DNA from: Nostoc cf. commune SO-36
GTDB lineage: Bacteria > Cyanobacteriota > Cyanobacteriia > Cyanobacteriales > Nostocaceae
DNA: 64,000 nt
Assembly: GCF_023734775.1 (NCBI RefSeq)
Contig: NZ_AP025732.1
Span: forward strand, 3,912,501-3,976,500
Reading direction: 5' to 3'
Below the pieces are notes generated by a model that did no database searches, was not told where the DNA came from, and saw only the letters and a program-made list of their open reading frames with translations. The translations under genes and the position numbers were made by a program. Below, in pieces: positions 1 through 9,183 of this stretch. Each line of letters starts with the position of its first letter. Within the stretch, counting starts at the first letter, position 1.

Positions 1-83
1 CCTGGTAATAACTAGCTTAACTGACTTAGTATATTTAAGGATGTAACAGTAAAACTTTATTCAATATACTAACTATACTCTCA

Positions 84-1442
84 ATGGAATCTTCGGAATC
101 GCGTTTTAAACAATCTTTTCCTGCAATTATACCAATTTACTTGACTGGAGAACCCAATCAACCTATCCAACTTTATCAAGGTTCCTTAAAAATTACTCAA
201 GAAGGAACTGTATATGAAGGAAATGGTACTGTTTTCTTTGAATGGCTGCCATCTCCCGATGTTAAGTTCCTATTTTCAAAATCTGATAATGAGTTTCTTA
301 TTCAGCTTGAACTTGGTAAAGGTAATCTAAATCTTTCAGAAATCCAAAGCTATGCTGAAGTTTTTATTTCTAGTATTCCTATGGACTTTGAGCATGAAAG
401 TGGAGATATTTCAGGTACTTTAAATAAACCAGCAATATTAAGGTCGGAAAATAATTTATCACATATAGTCTTTCACCTAACCAACTTTCATCAATTTAGT
501 GGGATGCCTATATCAACATCAAGGGCAATGTGGCGAGGCAGACTCATATTAGAAGCTGAGAATTGGAATGTTTTCATTGACAGCCTGCAAAACCTCGGAG
601 ATATTATAAAGTCTCTTGAATCAAAAGGAGGCTACGCTATAACTCATGTGGGGAGACTCGAACGTTCTGATAAAAAGCCTTTTACCACAAAGGATGCTGA
701 TGATGTATTGGAAGCTTTGCATTGGTTTGTCTCTTTTTGTAGAGGCTTTAGGACTTCTCCCATCCTATTAGTCGGTTATGACAACAGCAGCGAAAAGGTT
801 TGGGAAAACTGTACTTATTCTTATACAACGTCAGCCTGGCGAAGTGTGCATTCGTGGTTTGCAGATTCACAAGATTCTTGCAGTCTCGGCAAACTTTTTC
901 CAGGTTTCCTTAATCGCTGGCGAAGTACTACTTGGAATCAGCCGATAAGGTTTGCAATCCATTGGTATTTGGAAAGTATTGCTCAAGCCGGAGCTGTACA
1001 AGGTTCCATTGTTTTGATGCAAGCTGCTTTTGAAATCCTTGCTTGGACTCTTCTAGTGGAAGAAAAAGGTATTATCAGTCAACAAGAATTTGAAAAACTT
1101 AAAGCAGCAGAAAAACTAAGACATCTCCTTTCACAGTGTGGTGTTCCACTAAAAATACCTGACAGCTTAACTGAATTGCTCAAAGCCTCAAAGGAATTAA
1201 ATTGGGTTGATGGCGCACAGGCTTTAACAGAGATACGTAATGCAATCGTTCATCCTAATCCAAAAAAGCGTCAAAAATATCTTAACCGACCCTTTCCAGA
1301 ACAAATAGATGCTTATAAACTTGGCTTATGGTATTTAGAACTGATTCTGTTAAATCTTTTTGAGTACAAAGGCAAGTACTTCAACCGTATAGCAAATAAA
1401 GAATTTTATCAGGAAAATATCGAAGTTGTTCCTTGGGGTTAA
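84..1442 (+). CDS. Uncharacterised protein with C-terminal HEPN-like motif
   Basis: A 452-residue protein that I do not recognise as a named family. The first half is rich in beta-strand-like sequence and the second half is helical. Near the C-terminus, residues 385-390 read RNAIVH, which fits the R-x4-6-H motif of HEPN ribonuclease domains. The motif follows helical segments, as HEPN domains usually show. No signal peptide or membrane span is visible. No clear ribosome binding site precedes the ATG. HEPN proteins are common in toxin-antitoxin and anti-phage systems, so an RNase effector role is possible, but this rests on one short motif. No obvious partner gene is adjacent; an Uma2 remnant follows directly. 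Confidence 0.75.
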   Translation: MESSESRFKQSFPAIIPIYLTGEPNQPIQLYQGSLKITQEGTVYEGNGTVFFEWLPSPDVKFLFSKSDNEFLIQLELGKGNLNLSEIQSYAEVFISSIPMDFEHESGDISGTLNKPAILRSENNLSHIVFHLTNFHQFSGMPISTSRAMWRGRLILEAENWNVFIDSLQNLGDIIKSLESKGGYAITHVGRLERSDKKPFTTKDADDVLEALHWFVSFCRGFRTSPILLVGYDNSSEKVWENCTYSYTTSAWRSVHSWFADSQDSCSLGKLFPGFLNRWRSTTWNQPIRFAIHWYLESIAQAGAVQGSIVLMQAAFEILAWTLLVEEKGIISQQEFEKLKAAEKLRHLLSQCGVPLKIPDSLTELLKASKELNWVDGAQALTEIRNAIVHPNPKKRQKYLNRPFPEQIDAYKLGLWYLELILLNLFEYKGKYFNRIANKEFYQENIEVVPWG

Positions 1443-1452
1443 AAAATAAACT

Positions 1453-1611
1453 GAAGCGATTGGTGTGGAATTAGGAATTTGGCAAGATCGCTATCAGAAT
1501 ATAGAATTACCTTGGTTGCGCTGGTGGGATAATCAGGGTAATTTGCTACATACAGATGGGAGCGATCGCAGCAAACAGAAGCGCGATCGCAACGCTTGGC
1601 TGCTAAACTAA
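1453..1611 (+). pseudogene. C-terminal remnant of an Uma2-family (DUF820) protein
   Basis: An open stretch without a start codon reads GVELGIWQDRYQNIELPWLR and then a WWDNQGNLL segment before a stop at 1609-1611. This is the usual C-terminal signature of long Uma2/DUF820 proteins (an 'LPWLRWWD.QGNLL' type block followed by a charged tail). The N-terminal PD-(D/E)XK nuclease part is missing. It begins just after the stop of the upstream gene, so it is a decayed fragment rather than a live gene. Confidence 0.65.
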
Positions 1612-1971
1612 GAGTTAACTTTGAAAAATTAATTTAATTATTTTGTCAACTATCTTTAGATAGATAGGGTAAACACTACACGATTTATCATTAGAAATTG
1701 CTTCTAATAAAAGAAATATAGATAGGTTCATATTTTATTGGTTTTGTCAATATGTAATCTCCAGTATGAACTAGTAAATCAGCATGGCCTTCTGTAGGCT
1801 GAATCTATATTCATGCTTTCAGGGGATACAGTTATGACTTTATAGATGCGATTATGTATATGTCCTCAAACAATAGATAGTTGCTGTTGTCCAATTGAAA
1901 AAATATGATTTTCTCTGACTCCAGTAACTTTGACTTAATCCAATTGTTTGATGTTTTGAGAAGGTAACACA

Positions 1972-2385
1972 ATGAATAATATCCTAAAACGCGCACTTCT
2001 ACCCAGCCTCATGGCTGCAAGTTTAGCTGGTGTCACTATAGTTCCCGCTAAACCAGCAGCTGCTGATGACCAAGTATTAAGAGATGCAGGTATTGGGGCT
2101 GTTACCAACGTAGTCACCGGAGCAGTTAGGGGAAATGGTAATGTATTAGGCAATGCTGTTAAAGGTGGTGTCACTGGCGCAGCTGTCAACGGTGCAAATG
2201 GTTTGAGAAACACTCGCAATCGTCGCCACCGGAACGCTGCTCAAGATATTGGAGTTGGTGCAGGGACTAGCGCAGTAACTGGCGTAATTACTGGCGATGG
2301 CAGAGATACCCTTGGCAATGCTATTGATGGTGCTGCTGTCGGTGGAGCAATCCATCTATTTAACCAATGGCAAATAATTTCGTAA
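1972..2385 (+). CDS. Small secreted glycine/alanine-rich repeat protein
   Basis: A 137-residue protein with a clear Sec signal peptide (basic start, hydrophobic core, cleavage probably after AKPAAA near residue 31). The mature part holds two related units of about 37 residues, starting DAGIGAVTNVVTGAV and DIGVGAGTSAVTGVI, joined by a basic NRRHRN linker. Each unit carries small-residue (G/A every fourth position) patterns like glycine-zipper envelope proteins. A GAAGGTAAC-type Shine-Dalgarno lies just before the ATG. A strong hairpin terminator follows. The likely location is periplasm or outer membrane; the function is unknown. Confidence 0.8.
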   Translation: MNNILKRALLPSLMAASLAGVTIVPAKPAAADDQVLRDAGIGAVTNVVTGAVRGNGNVLGNAVKGGVTGAAVNGANGLRNTRNRRHRNAAQDIGVGAGTSAVTGVITGDGRDTLGNAIDGAAVGGAIHLFNQWQIIS

Positions 2386-2459
2386 ATTCATCAGCTGAAA
2401 TACTTTCCAACGGTTAACGAACTTATTCTTCCCTAATTCCTCTCTTTTTTAAAAAGAGT

Positions 2460-2501
2460 AAACCCAACCTCTCTCCTCAGTAGACAAGAGAGGTTGGGTT
2501 T
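2460..2501 (+). terminator. Hairpin terminator after the glycine-rich secreted protein
   Basis: A perfect inverted repeat with a stem of about 14 bp (AACCCAACCTCTCT paired with AGAGAGGTTGGGTT) lies about 75 bases after the stop codon. The downstream T-run is weak. It could serve both strands, since the next gene runs convergently. Confidence 0.7.
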
Positions 2502-2557
2502 ATTGTAGATATATCCCGCCTTTAGGATGGGATTGAGGTTAGACTCAATAGTAAACT

Positions 2558-2755
2558 TTAGCCCTTGAGCGCCTTTCTAAAGTTTCGGCGATAGGATTGA
2601 TTTGTAATAAACAAAGCTGGCCATAGCAAAGATAAACCAATACGATTGGTCAAGCTTGGATTAAAATTAGTCCGTCCAAACCCATTCCAAAACTTCCAAA
2701 CGCCGCCTCCATAAACTACTATCAAGGCAAAAATAATGAATTTACCCATTCCCAT
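2558..2755 (-). CDS. Small hydrophobic membrane protein
   Basis: A 65-residue protein starting MGMGKFIIFALIVVYGGGVW, with one N-terminal membrane segment and a second hydrophobic stretch (LSLLWPALFI) before a basic tail (RRNFRKALKG). The ATG at 2755 is preferred over the TTG one codon earlier. It is convergent with the secreted repeat protein and separated from it by a terminator. No function can be assigned. The compact, coherent membrane-protein composition suggests a real gene. Confidence 0.55.
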   Translation of the reverse strand: MGMGKFIIFALIVVYGGGVWKFWNGFGRTNFNPSLTNRIGLSLLWPALFITNQSYRRNFRKALKG

Positions 2756-2975
2756 CAACTCCGTTAGTGACTGACAGAATTTAAGTTAAGTTTTACGCAC
2801 GAGGTAATCACCTCATAAGCAATACCGAGGAGTATGACAAAACTCCCAGTTGTTGATATCTAAGGATCGTGGATTAAATAACCTGTAACTCTCGGTTGTT
2901 GTTTTCGCATAGGACAAGAAACCTCAAACAAAGTTTGATATCTTATTAAATCCACGATCCTAAGTCAGATTTATT

Positions 2976-3581
2976 CTACTTATCATAACTTTCTGGCATA
3001 CCCACTGGTGATAAACCCGCGATCGCTCGTAAGTTTTGGCAACGAATCAACTCAGTAAAATTTAAACCAGAACGCCCTTCAATTTTGGCTACCGCTTCAA
3101 TCGCAGATAACAAGTGTTGCGCTGCTTCTGTTTCTGAATAACCGCGCCGTTGTGCTACCCGAATTGCTGTGGCATCAGCATTTAACTCTGACTCTTGAGA
3201 TTTATTAGTGCGCCAGATCCGAAAAGCAGCGATCGCACTTAATCCCCCCGCTACGGCTACACCCACCACATCTGACTGTGCTGCTTCTAATAATCCGCCT
3301 AACAGCCCAGCCAGCACCATACCTTGATAAATGTCGGGTTTAAACCACTTCACCCCCGTTAACCAGCTAACCATCTGCAACAGCAGCAAGTCTCGTTGCG
3401 GTTTTGGCAAGCGACGCCACAAATCGAAATTAATATATATCGGTCGCGCCTGATTCCAGGGTTGGGGAAAGGAGGCGTCAATCACTTTTGCCTGTTCCGG
3501 CTTACTAACGATTTTTGTCGTCATCCGACCAGAAGCAGGCATCACATCTAACAAACGGCGAATTTCAACATTTGGCTCCAT
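2976..3581 (-). CDS. DUF3318 family protein
   Basis: A 201-residue cyanobacterial protein of the DUF3318 type. An N-terminal segment (residues 1-75, with INFDLWRRLPKPQRDLLLLQ) is followed by a hydrophobic glycine/alanine-rich stretch (about 82-120) that probably associates with a membrane, then a region containing ESELNADATAIRVAQRRGYS. That last region resembles the ExxxD part of membrane M48-like proteins, although no HExxH is present. Function unknown. It is a single gene with no close operon partner. Confidence 0.8.
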   Translation of the reverse strand: MEPNVEIRRLLDVMPASGRMTTKIVSKPEQAKVIDASFPQPWNQARPIYINFDLWRRLPKPQRDLLLLQMVSWLTGVKWFKPDIYQGMVLAGLLGGLLEAAQSDVVGVAVAGGLSAIAAFRIWRTNKSQESELNADATAIRVAQRRGYSETEAAQHLLSAIEAVAKIEGRSGLNFTELIRCQNLRAIAGLSPVGMPESYDK

Positions 3582-3807
3582 AAATGTAATTATTAGCCAT
3601 AATGTGCATAGTAAGTAGCTGTGTAAAAAATAAAGTTTTCGTGTTAACCTTTGATTTGTGAGATGCTCTCACAGTCTTGAGTAGATTCAGATCAAGCCAT
3701 AAAAATATTGAGTTTGTATAGTGTGGCGGCATTTTATTCTATTCCTTTGCCGCCAAATTCAAAACCTGAAAGTTTTGGATCACCATTGAGACTACACTTG
3801 TAACTAC

Positions 3808-4068
3808 ATGGATGCTTTTGCTCCCCTCCCGCCTGAATGGACTAATAAGGCAACACACGCTTATGATTTTTGCTGTCCTAACTGCCACTCAAGTAGCCTA
3901 GAAGCTGAAAAAGTTTGGCTAAATCGGCGATCGCCTGTACTTACAGAAGACCGTCGTCGCAAATGGCAAGAGTTCTACTATTGTCAATGTGGTTCTGTGT
4001 GGTGGGCTTGGAGTAGCGATCGCCCCCCAAAAGATATATCTAATCAGCCAGATTATAATCCTACATAG
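3808..4068 (+). CDS. Small zinc-ribbon-like protein
   Basis: An 86-residue protein with two cysteine knuckles, CCPNC near residue 22 and CQCG near residue 64, spaced as in a zinc ribbon. Aromatic residues cluster around the second knuckle (FYYCQCGSVWWAW). It is probably a metal-binding structural or nucleic-acid-binding protein. The gene stands alone and ends at a bidirectional hairpin terminator shared with the convergent porin gene. Confidence 0.7.
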   Translation: MDAFAPLPPEWTNKATHAYDFCCPNCHSSSLEAEKVWLNRRSPVLTEDRRRKWQEFYYCQCGSVWWAWSSDRPPKDISNQPDYNPT

Positions 4069-4081
4069 CTAATTTTTTTCT

Positions 4082-4115
4082 AAACAAAACCCCACGTAAA
4101 TGTGGGGTTTTGTTT
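4082..4115. terminator. Bidirectional hairpin terminator between convergent genes
   Basis: A perfect inverted repeat, AAACAAAACCCCAC paired with GTGGGGTTTTGTTT around a 6-base loop. It has A-rich and T-rich flanks on both sides. It lies between the zinc-ribbon gene (plus) and the porin gene (minus). Confidence 0.85.
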
Positions 4116-4171
4116 ATCTAATTCTCAGCTTTATCGAAACAGGATTCAGCAGTCAAATTTCATCACCAATC

Positions 4172-5854
4172 TTAGAAGGTGAAGGTAGTACGTAGAGTAC
4201 CGACATAGATTGTATCGTTAGCGTCGTTATGCTCTGGATTGAAAATTACCAATACGCCAGGAGTTACCTGAATATTATCGGAAAGCTTGAACTTGTAAAG
4301 ACCTTCTAAGTGATAAGATGTATCATCGTCTAAGTTAACATTGGTGGCAACATTTTTGATGCTACCACCAGTAACTTTAGGTGGTTGACCAAAGATAACA
4401 CCTAAGACATTGCCTTCTCCACCAAAGTCTTTCAAAGCAAGTGATCCCGCCCAGTACCAAAGATCTGCGTCTGCACCCGCATTAACACCAGCTCTAGCAT
4501 CAGCTGTTGTGTAACCTCCCCAACCACTAATAGCTAAGGCAGAGCTAAGTTGGAAGGTAGCTTGTATACCGTAGTTATTGGATTCAGTACGAGTACCAAC
4601 TCCAAAGGGATTGTTGGCAAAGGCGCTACCTGTACCTTGGAAAAGGCTGTTGGCAGCATTGCCAGCAAAGTAACTACGGGCGTAGGTTAGACCAATATTA
4701 AAGGCTTTGTTGGGTTTGAAAGTTAATTGACCGAAGATCGTGTTATCACCATTGAACAGCCCATTATTAAGACCGGGATTATTAGCACCAAAGACACCAT
4801 TACCAGTTGAAGGTGCTAAGTAAGCACCAGTCAAGCTGATAGCACTGTTAGGATTGAAAGTAACAGTCAGACCAGCACCATTTTGGCCTTGACGATAAAT
4901 GGGGCTAAAACGTCCGTAACGAGATAGCGCACCTCTACCAGAGCTTGCAAAGTCAGGGTTGAAAGTGTTTACGTTCTCGTATAATTCACCACCACTAGCG
5001 TCAACTTTGACACGCACTGCGTCAGTAAAGTTGAAAGCATAGTTAATTTTATCAATTGCAACAGAGTTGCCAGTATCACCGTCAAAACCCAAGCGGGTCA
5101 TGTTAGTACCAGTACCACTAGCGGGTGCGGTAGCGGTTGCAGCAGTACCAGCATTGGAAACGATATTGCCAGCATTCAAACGGATTTGCAATTGGTCTGT
5201 ACCAGTAAAACTGCTGTACAAGTTCAAACGCACCCGGTCAGAAAAAGTGGTGTTGTAATTCAAGTCTTCAGTTGGATTACCAGCATTAACTGCCCTATCT
5301 CCGCCAAAAACATCAGACACGGCGAAAATTCCTTCCCCAACCAACTTGGTGGTAGTGGAGAATTGATTAGCTTCCAACTCAGCAGTGCGGGCTTCCAGTC
5401 CATCAACACGACCGCGCAGGGTTGCTAGTTCAGCAGAATATTCTTCTTGTAAGCGCTGTAAAGTAGCTAAATCTTGTTTGCTGACCAAATCAGCAGTAGC
5501 TGTAGCAATCAGTTCGTTAACTCGGTCTAAACAGGCATTCAAACCTGCGGCAAATTCATAACGGGTTAAAGCGCGGTTCCCACGATAGGTACTGTTGGGA
5601 TAACCCGCAATACAGCCGTAGCGCTCAACTAGAGATTGTAAAGCTTGGAATGCCCAATCTGTGGGCTGTACATCAGAAAATTGTGAAACTGATGTTACCT
5701 GACCAATGTTGTTAGAATCTTGAGATTCAGATAACTGAGCAACGTTTGTTACTTGTTCGTTGACTTCAGCAGCTAGGGCACTATTCGCAGCGAAAAATGC
5801 AGCAGCGACAAGAACCGGACTAACCTTAAAAAGATTCCAGAATCGTTTTGTCAT
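4172..5854 (-). CDS. Cyanobacterial SLH-domain outer-membrane porin (SomA/OprB type)
   Basis: About 560 residues. A signal peptide ends near SALAAEV. An SLH domain follows (DVQPTDWAFQALQSLVERYG ... RALTRYEFAAGL), then a short coiled coil (LQRLQEEYSAELATLRGRVD) and a long beta-barrel region ending in the terminal aromatic TLRTTFTF typical of outer-membrane proteins. In cyanobacteria the SLH domain anchors such porins to peptidoglycan and the barrel passes small solutes or ions. I chose the ATG at 5854, which has GAAGG seven bases upstream, over the GTG six codons earlier. A Crp/Fnr regulator gene lies about 130 bases upstream in the same orientation. Confidence 0.9.
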   Translation of the reverse strand: MTKRFWNLFKVSPVLVAAAFFAANSALAAEVNEQVTNVAQLSESQDSNNIGQVTSVSQFSDVQPTDWAFQALQSLVERYGCIAGYPNSTYRGNRALTRYEFAAGLNACLDRVNELIATATADLVSKQDLATLQRLQEEYSAELATLRGRVDGLEARTAELEANQFSTTTKLVGEGIFAVSDVFGGDRAVNAGNPTEDLNYNTTFSDRVRLNLYSSFTGTDQLQIRLNAGNIVSNAGTAATATAPASGTGTNMTRLGFDGDTGNSVAIDKINYAFNFTDAVRVKVDASGGELYENVNTFNPDFASSGRGALSRYGRFSPIYRQGQNGAGLTVTFNPNSAISLTGAYLAPSTGNGVFGANNPGLNNGLFNGDNTIFGQLTFKPNKAFNIGLTYARSYFAGNAANSLFQGTGSAFANNPFGVGTRTESNNYGIQATFQLSSALAISGWGGYTTADARAGVNAGADADLWYWAGSLALKDFGGEGNVLGVIFGQPPKVTGGSIKNVATNVNLDDDTSYHLEGLYKFKLSDNIQVTPGVLVIFNPEHNDANDTIYVGTLRTTFTF

Positions 5855-5981
5855 GTTTTTACCTTCACTCACACCTATATAATCCAGAAATCACAAAATG
5901 CTTTAAGCACTTTACTTTCGGGGATCTTACACACATTCACAGCAATGATTATACATTTATCCTGCAATTATTACAAGTAAG

Positions 5982-6614
5982 TCAGTTAATTAATGCTGAA
6001 CTATAATTTTTAATTAATTTATTTGGTAGACGCAGAATAATGCGGCGTTTGTGACGTAAAACTGTTCCTTCTTGCTCTAACTTTTGTAGGAGCCGGGTAA
6101 CTGTTACTCGCGTAGTATTTAAAACTTCAGCAATATCTTGATGGGTAACATTTAAATCAATTAACTTGCCCTTCTCTACATCACGTCCAAATTTTTCACT
6201 TAACCATACTAAAAATTGCCATAAACGTAGTGAAATTGGTTTTCGATGCATAATACTTAGTAGCTCCTCTGCCTGTTGAATGTGAGACAACAAAGCACTA
6301 ATATCTTGATGCCATAAATGAGTTGGCACAATGCTTAATTCCACGCCTGTGAGACATTCAATCTGGTAGGGCTTGACCTTAGATAAAGGATAGCCAATCA
6401 AATCTCCTAACCCCCAATAACCAAGAGTGATGAATGTTCCATTTTCACTCCAGGTTAAGGTGCGAACTGCGCCGTGTTCAATGCGCCAAATTACATCTTT
6501 TTGAAGTGGAATTATTTGCCGACGAGTAAATATCTGCTGGGGTAATTGTCTGCTGAAAGCAGAAGTATTTGACACGTCAAAAGAGTTTGAAGGAGGACTT
6601 GTGGAATAGATCAT
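5982..6614 (-). CDS. Crp/Fnr family transcriptional regulator
   Basis: A 210-residue regulator. The N-terminal cyclic-nucleotide-binding-like beta-roll covers roughly residues 20-120. A long dimer helix follows, and a C-terminal winged helix contains VTHQDIAEVLNTTRVTVTRL (about 155-175), the classical Crp/Fnr recognition helix layout. No Fe-S cysteine cluster is visible, so it is not a typical FNR. It lies upstream of the SLH porin in the same orientation and may control it, but this is inferred only from position. Confidence 0.85.
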   Translation of the reverse strand: MIYSTSPPSNSFDVSNTSAFSRQLPQQIFTRRQIIPLQKDVIWRIEHGAVRTLTWSENGTFITLGYWGLGDLIGYPLSKVKPYQIECLTGVELSIVPTHLWHQDISALLSHIQQAEELLSIMHRKPISLRLWQFLVWLSEKFGRDVEKGKLIDLNVTHQDIAEVLNTTRVTVTRLLQKLEQEGTVLRHKRRIILRLPNKLIKNYSSALIN

Positions 6615-6888
6615 TTGTAACTACATAATTATCAGGGAATCTCGCTGTTTACAATGATTAAGAAACTCTAATAATTTGTATCAAAATTTACCTTTGTATC
6701 TGAAAGTCTCTTCTTTTTAATTAGAGTTAGGGACTAACTCAAAATCTTCTGATGCAACAACTTTTGATTTAAGGCATCTATTAATTAGATATACCGAGAA
6801 TTTTTTAGTTTGTTTATTCATTACTTTAATTGTGCAAGTTTAAGACCAGGTAAGCTTTTAGTAAAATATTTAGTTAGATTATCAAACA

Positions 6889-7037
6889 GAATTCAGGAGT
6901 CAGGAGTCAGAATTCAGAATGAATTCTGTGCGAGTGGCGGATAGCGCAGCGTTAGCGAGTCCGCGATAGCGTAGCGTTAGCGAGTATTCGAGCGTCGCGT
7001 CTTGGTTCTGACTCCTGAATTCTGACTTCTGAATTCT
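6889..7037. repeat. Inverted-repeat element with internal GTTAGCGAG repeats
   Basis: The 500-base gap between the Crp gene and phoU holds an element of about 150 bp. Its ends are related inverted repeats (AGAATTCAGGAGTCAGGAGT on the left, CTGACTCCTGAATTC-type sequence on the right). The core has two copies of a GATAGCG(C/T)AGCGTTAGCGAG block. The core resembles repeats at 17.6 kb, 49.66 kb and inside the IS607 recombinase. It is probably a non-autonomous MITE-like or REP-like element. I see no gene in the rest of 6615-7113. Confidence 0.6.
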
Positions 7038-7113
7038 TCTTCAATTTTAATTTTTTGTTATTTTCTGTAGATTAAGTAAGTATATAGGCACAAATAGTTA
7101 CAAGGAACGTCAA

Positions 7114-7782
7114 TTAAGAGCGTTGACCAGTGACAATATATGCTACCCTCTGACCAATATTAGTAGCATGATCTGCCATGCGTTCTAAATAGCGAATTGC
7201 TAGTGCTAGCAGTACAATTGGCTCGACTACACCGGGCACATCTCGTTGTTGGGCTAAAGTCTGATAAACGCGATCGTAGGCATCGTCTACGGTATCATCT
7301 AGGTGCTTTAAACGACGCCCACCTGCTTCATCAAAATCTCCCAAAGCTTTTAAGCTAGTTGCTAGCATTGCTTGGGCGTGAATGGACATAGCTTCAATTT
7401 CAGATAAACACGTATGAGGCGCGTAAGGAAAAATTTTAATCGCAATCTCAGCTAAATCCTCAGCATAATCGCCAATGCGCTCTAAGTCTCGCACCAGCTG
7501 CATAAAGGCACTCAAGCAGCGCAAATCTTGAGCCGTAGGCGCTTGCAGTGTCATAATCGCCGTACAGTCTGATTCTATTTGACGATAAAAGCGATCAATC
7601 TTTTTATCTAATCGGGGAAGTTCCTCAGCTGCGGTTAAGTTACGAGCAAATAACGCTTGGTGGCTGAGGCGAAATGATTGTTCTACCAAAGCACCCATGC
7701 GTAATACGTCCCGTTCTAAGCGCCTAATGGCGCGTGCGAGTTGGGGTCTTTGCGGATTGGGACTGTAATCGACAGCTTTCAC
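7114..7782 (-). CDS. phoU: Phosphate signalling protein PhoU
   Basis: A 222-residue protein, close to the usual PhoU length, with two three-helix-bundle repeats. Hallmark segments are RDLERIGDYAEDLAEIA in the first half and RYLERMADHATNIGQRVAYI in the second, each carrying the E-R-x-x-D metal-binding pattern. PhoU connects the Pst phosphate transporter with the sensor kinase and suppresses signalling when phosphate is plentiful. It starts with GTG, 28 bases after the kinase gene, and completes the operon sphR-sphS-phoU. Confidence 0.93.
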   Translation of the reverse strand: MKAVDYSPNPQRPQLARAIRRLERDVLRMGALVEQSFRLSHQALFARNLTAAEELPRLDKKIDRFYRQIESDCTAIMTLQAPTAQDLRCLSAFMQLVRDLERIGDYAEDLAEIAIKIFPYAPHTCLSEIEAMSIHAQAMLATSLKALGDFDEAGGRRLKHLDDTVDDAYDRVYQTLAQQRDVPGVVEPIVLLALAIRYLERMADHATNIGQRVAYIVTGQRS

Positions 7783-7810
7783 CCTTGTTGTCTCAAACGT
7801 GAAGATATTA

Positions 7811-9130
7811 TTAACTATAGTCTTGGCTTAAGGAGTTTGCCATAACTTCAGGAAATTGGAGTTGCATCCACGCACCTCCAGTTTCTGGATGGTTCATAGC
7901 TTTGATTGAACCACCGTGGGCGATGAGAATTTGCTCAACGATCGCTAATCCTAATCCATTACCAACGATCGCGCCTATGGAGTTACTATCTTGGGGGGAA
8001 TGGGTTCGCGCTTTATCTCCTCGATAAAATCGCTCAAAAACGTGGGGTAAATCTGCCTCAGAAAACCCGGCTCCAGAATCAATAAGATTTATTTCCAGTA
8101 TTGGAGAAGCCCCATCATTATCCTTTGTTGATAAGATTTTCGCTTCAACATGAATGCTTGTAGAAGGAGGGCTGTATTTAATACTGTTGTCTAGCAAATT
8201 GAGAAAAACCTGGTAAATCCTGGCTCTATCTACCTTAATCCAAATATTTTCAGGCCCAGAATAAGAAAAAGACAGATGTTGTCGCTGTGCCAAAGGTTCT
8301 AGTGTTTCCCAAACAGATGTAATGAGCGATCGCAATTCTACAGCTTTGGCTTGCAATTGTATATTTGGGTTTGCTTCCATTTGGGTAAGTTCTAACCAGC
8401 TTTGCACTAAGTTAATCAGTCGGTCAACTTCTTGCATTAGGCGGTTAACCCAGCGATTTAAAGGTGGTTCCAAGCGGTTTTGTAAAGTTTCTACAACCAA
8501 GCGAATTGAAGTTAGCGGTGTTCTGAGTTCGTGTGCTAAATCAGAAAAAGAGCGATCGCGTACTTGATTTATATCTAATAGGGGTTGACGATTTTCTAAA
8601 AAGACTCCCACTTGTCCATTGGGTAAAGGCAAGCTGGATGCCCGCAAAGCCAAAGATTTTATTTTTGCCATCTCTGCCGCATCATCACAAGATGGATGAA
8701 ATATCCATTCTCCCGTTTGTGGTTTTTGCAAATCACGAGTTTGCTCAATTAAATGGTCGAGTTCATAAGACCTGACCAACTCCAGTAACAAGCGCACCTG
8801 TTCTGGTTGCCACCTTTGCAGATACAAAATTTCTTGCGCCTGCCGATTACACCACAGCAGTTGATTTTCCTCATCCACCTGCAAATATCCCACTGGTGCA
8901 AAATCTAGCAGGTCTTGGTAAGTTTGCAACGACTGCTGCAAATCTTGCCGATGCTGCTTCACCATCGCTATTTCCTGCTGCAACCCAGGAATCAGCAGCA
9001 GTCCCATCTTGTAAGAATGCGAGGTTAACGGCCGGAGTAAGCGCCCCAGGTAACGGTTAAGTTGAACCTGTTGCCAAACCCAAAACCCAATGCCTACCGC
9101 TAAACCCAGACAAAATCCCAATAAAAGCAT
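7811..9130 (-). CDS. sphS: Phosphate-sensing histidine kinase SphS (PhoR type)
   Basis: A 439-residue sensor kinase. One N-terminal membrane segment (LLLGFCLGLAVGIGFWVWQQ) is followed by a PAS-like sensor region (about 70-180). The HisKA box FSDLAHELRTPLTS carries the phospho-accepting His, and HATPase motifs N (NLLDNSIKYS), G1 (DSGAGF) and G2 (GLGLAIVEQ) follow. In cyanobacteria SphS phosphorylates SphR under phosphate limitation. Gaps of 53 and 28 bases to sphR and phoU support cotranscription. In Anabaena PCC 7120, as I recall, the same gene order occurs beside the two coiled-coil genes seen here. Confidence 0.92.
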   Translation of the reverse strand: MLLLGFCLGLAVGIGFWVWQQVQLNRYLGRLLRPLTSHSYKMGLLLIPGLQQEIAMVKQHRQDLQQSLQTYQDLLDFAPVGYLQVDEENQLLWCNRQAQEILYLQRWQPEQVRLLLELVRSYELDHLIEQTRDLQKPQTGEWIFHPSCDDAAEMAKIKSLALRASSLPLPNGQVGVFLENRQPLLDINQVRDRSFSDLAHELRTPLTSIRLVVETLQNRLEPPLNRWVNRLMQEVDRLINLVQSWLELTQMEANPNIQLQAKAVELRSLITSVWETLEPLAQRQHLSFSYSGPENIWIKVDRARIYQVFLNLLDNSIKYSPPSTSIHVEAKILSTKDNDGASPILEINLIDSGAGFSEADLPHVFERFYRGDKARTHSPQDSNSIGAIVGNGLGLAIVEQILIAHGGSIKAMNHPETGGAWMQLQFPEVMANSLSQDYS

Positions 9131-9183
9131 TTGAGTTGTTAGTTTCTTCGTGACTACTAAAAACTAACAACTATCCAAACTAA

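Noticed and set aside
1935..2219. 94-residue minus-strand frame opposite the secreted glycine-rich gene
   Set aside because: It is the antisense reading of a GC-biased coding region, and the Ala/Thr/Pro-rich product mirrors the Gly/Val/Asn-rich real protein.
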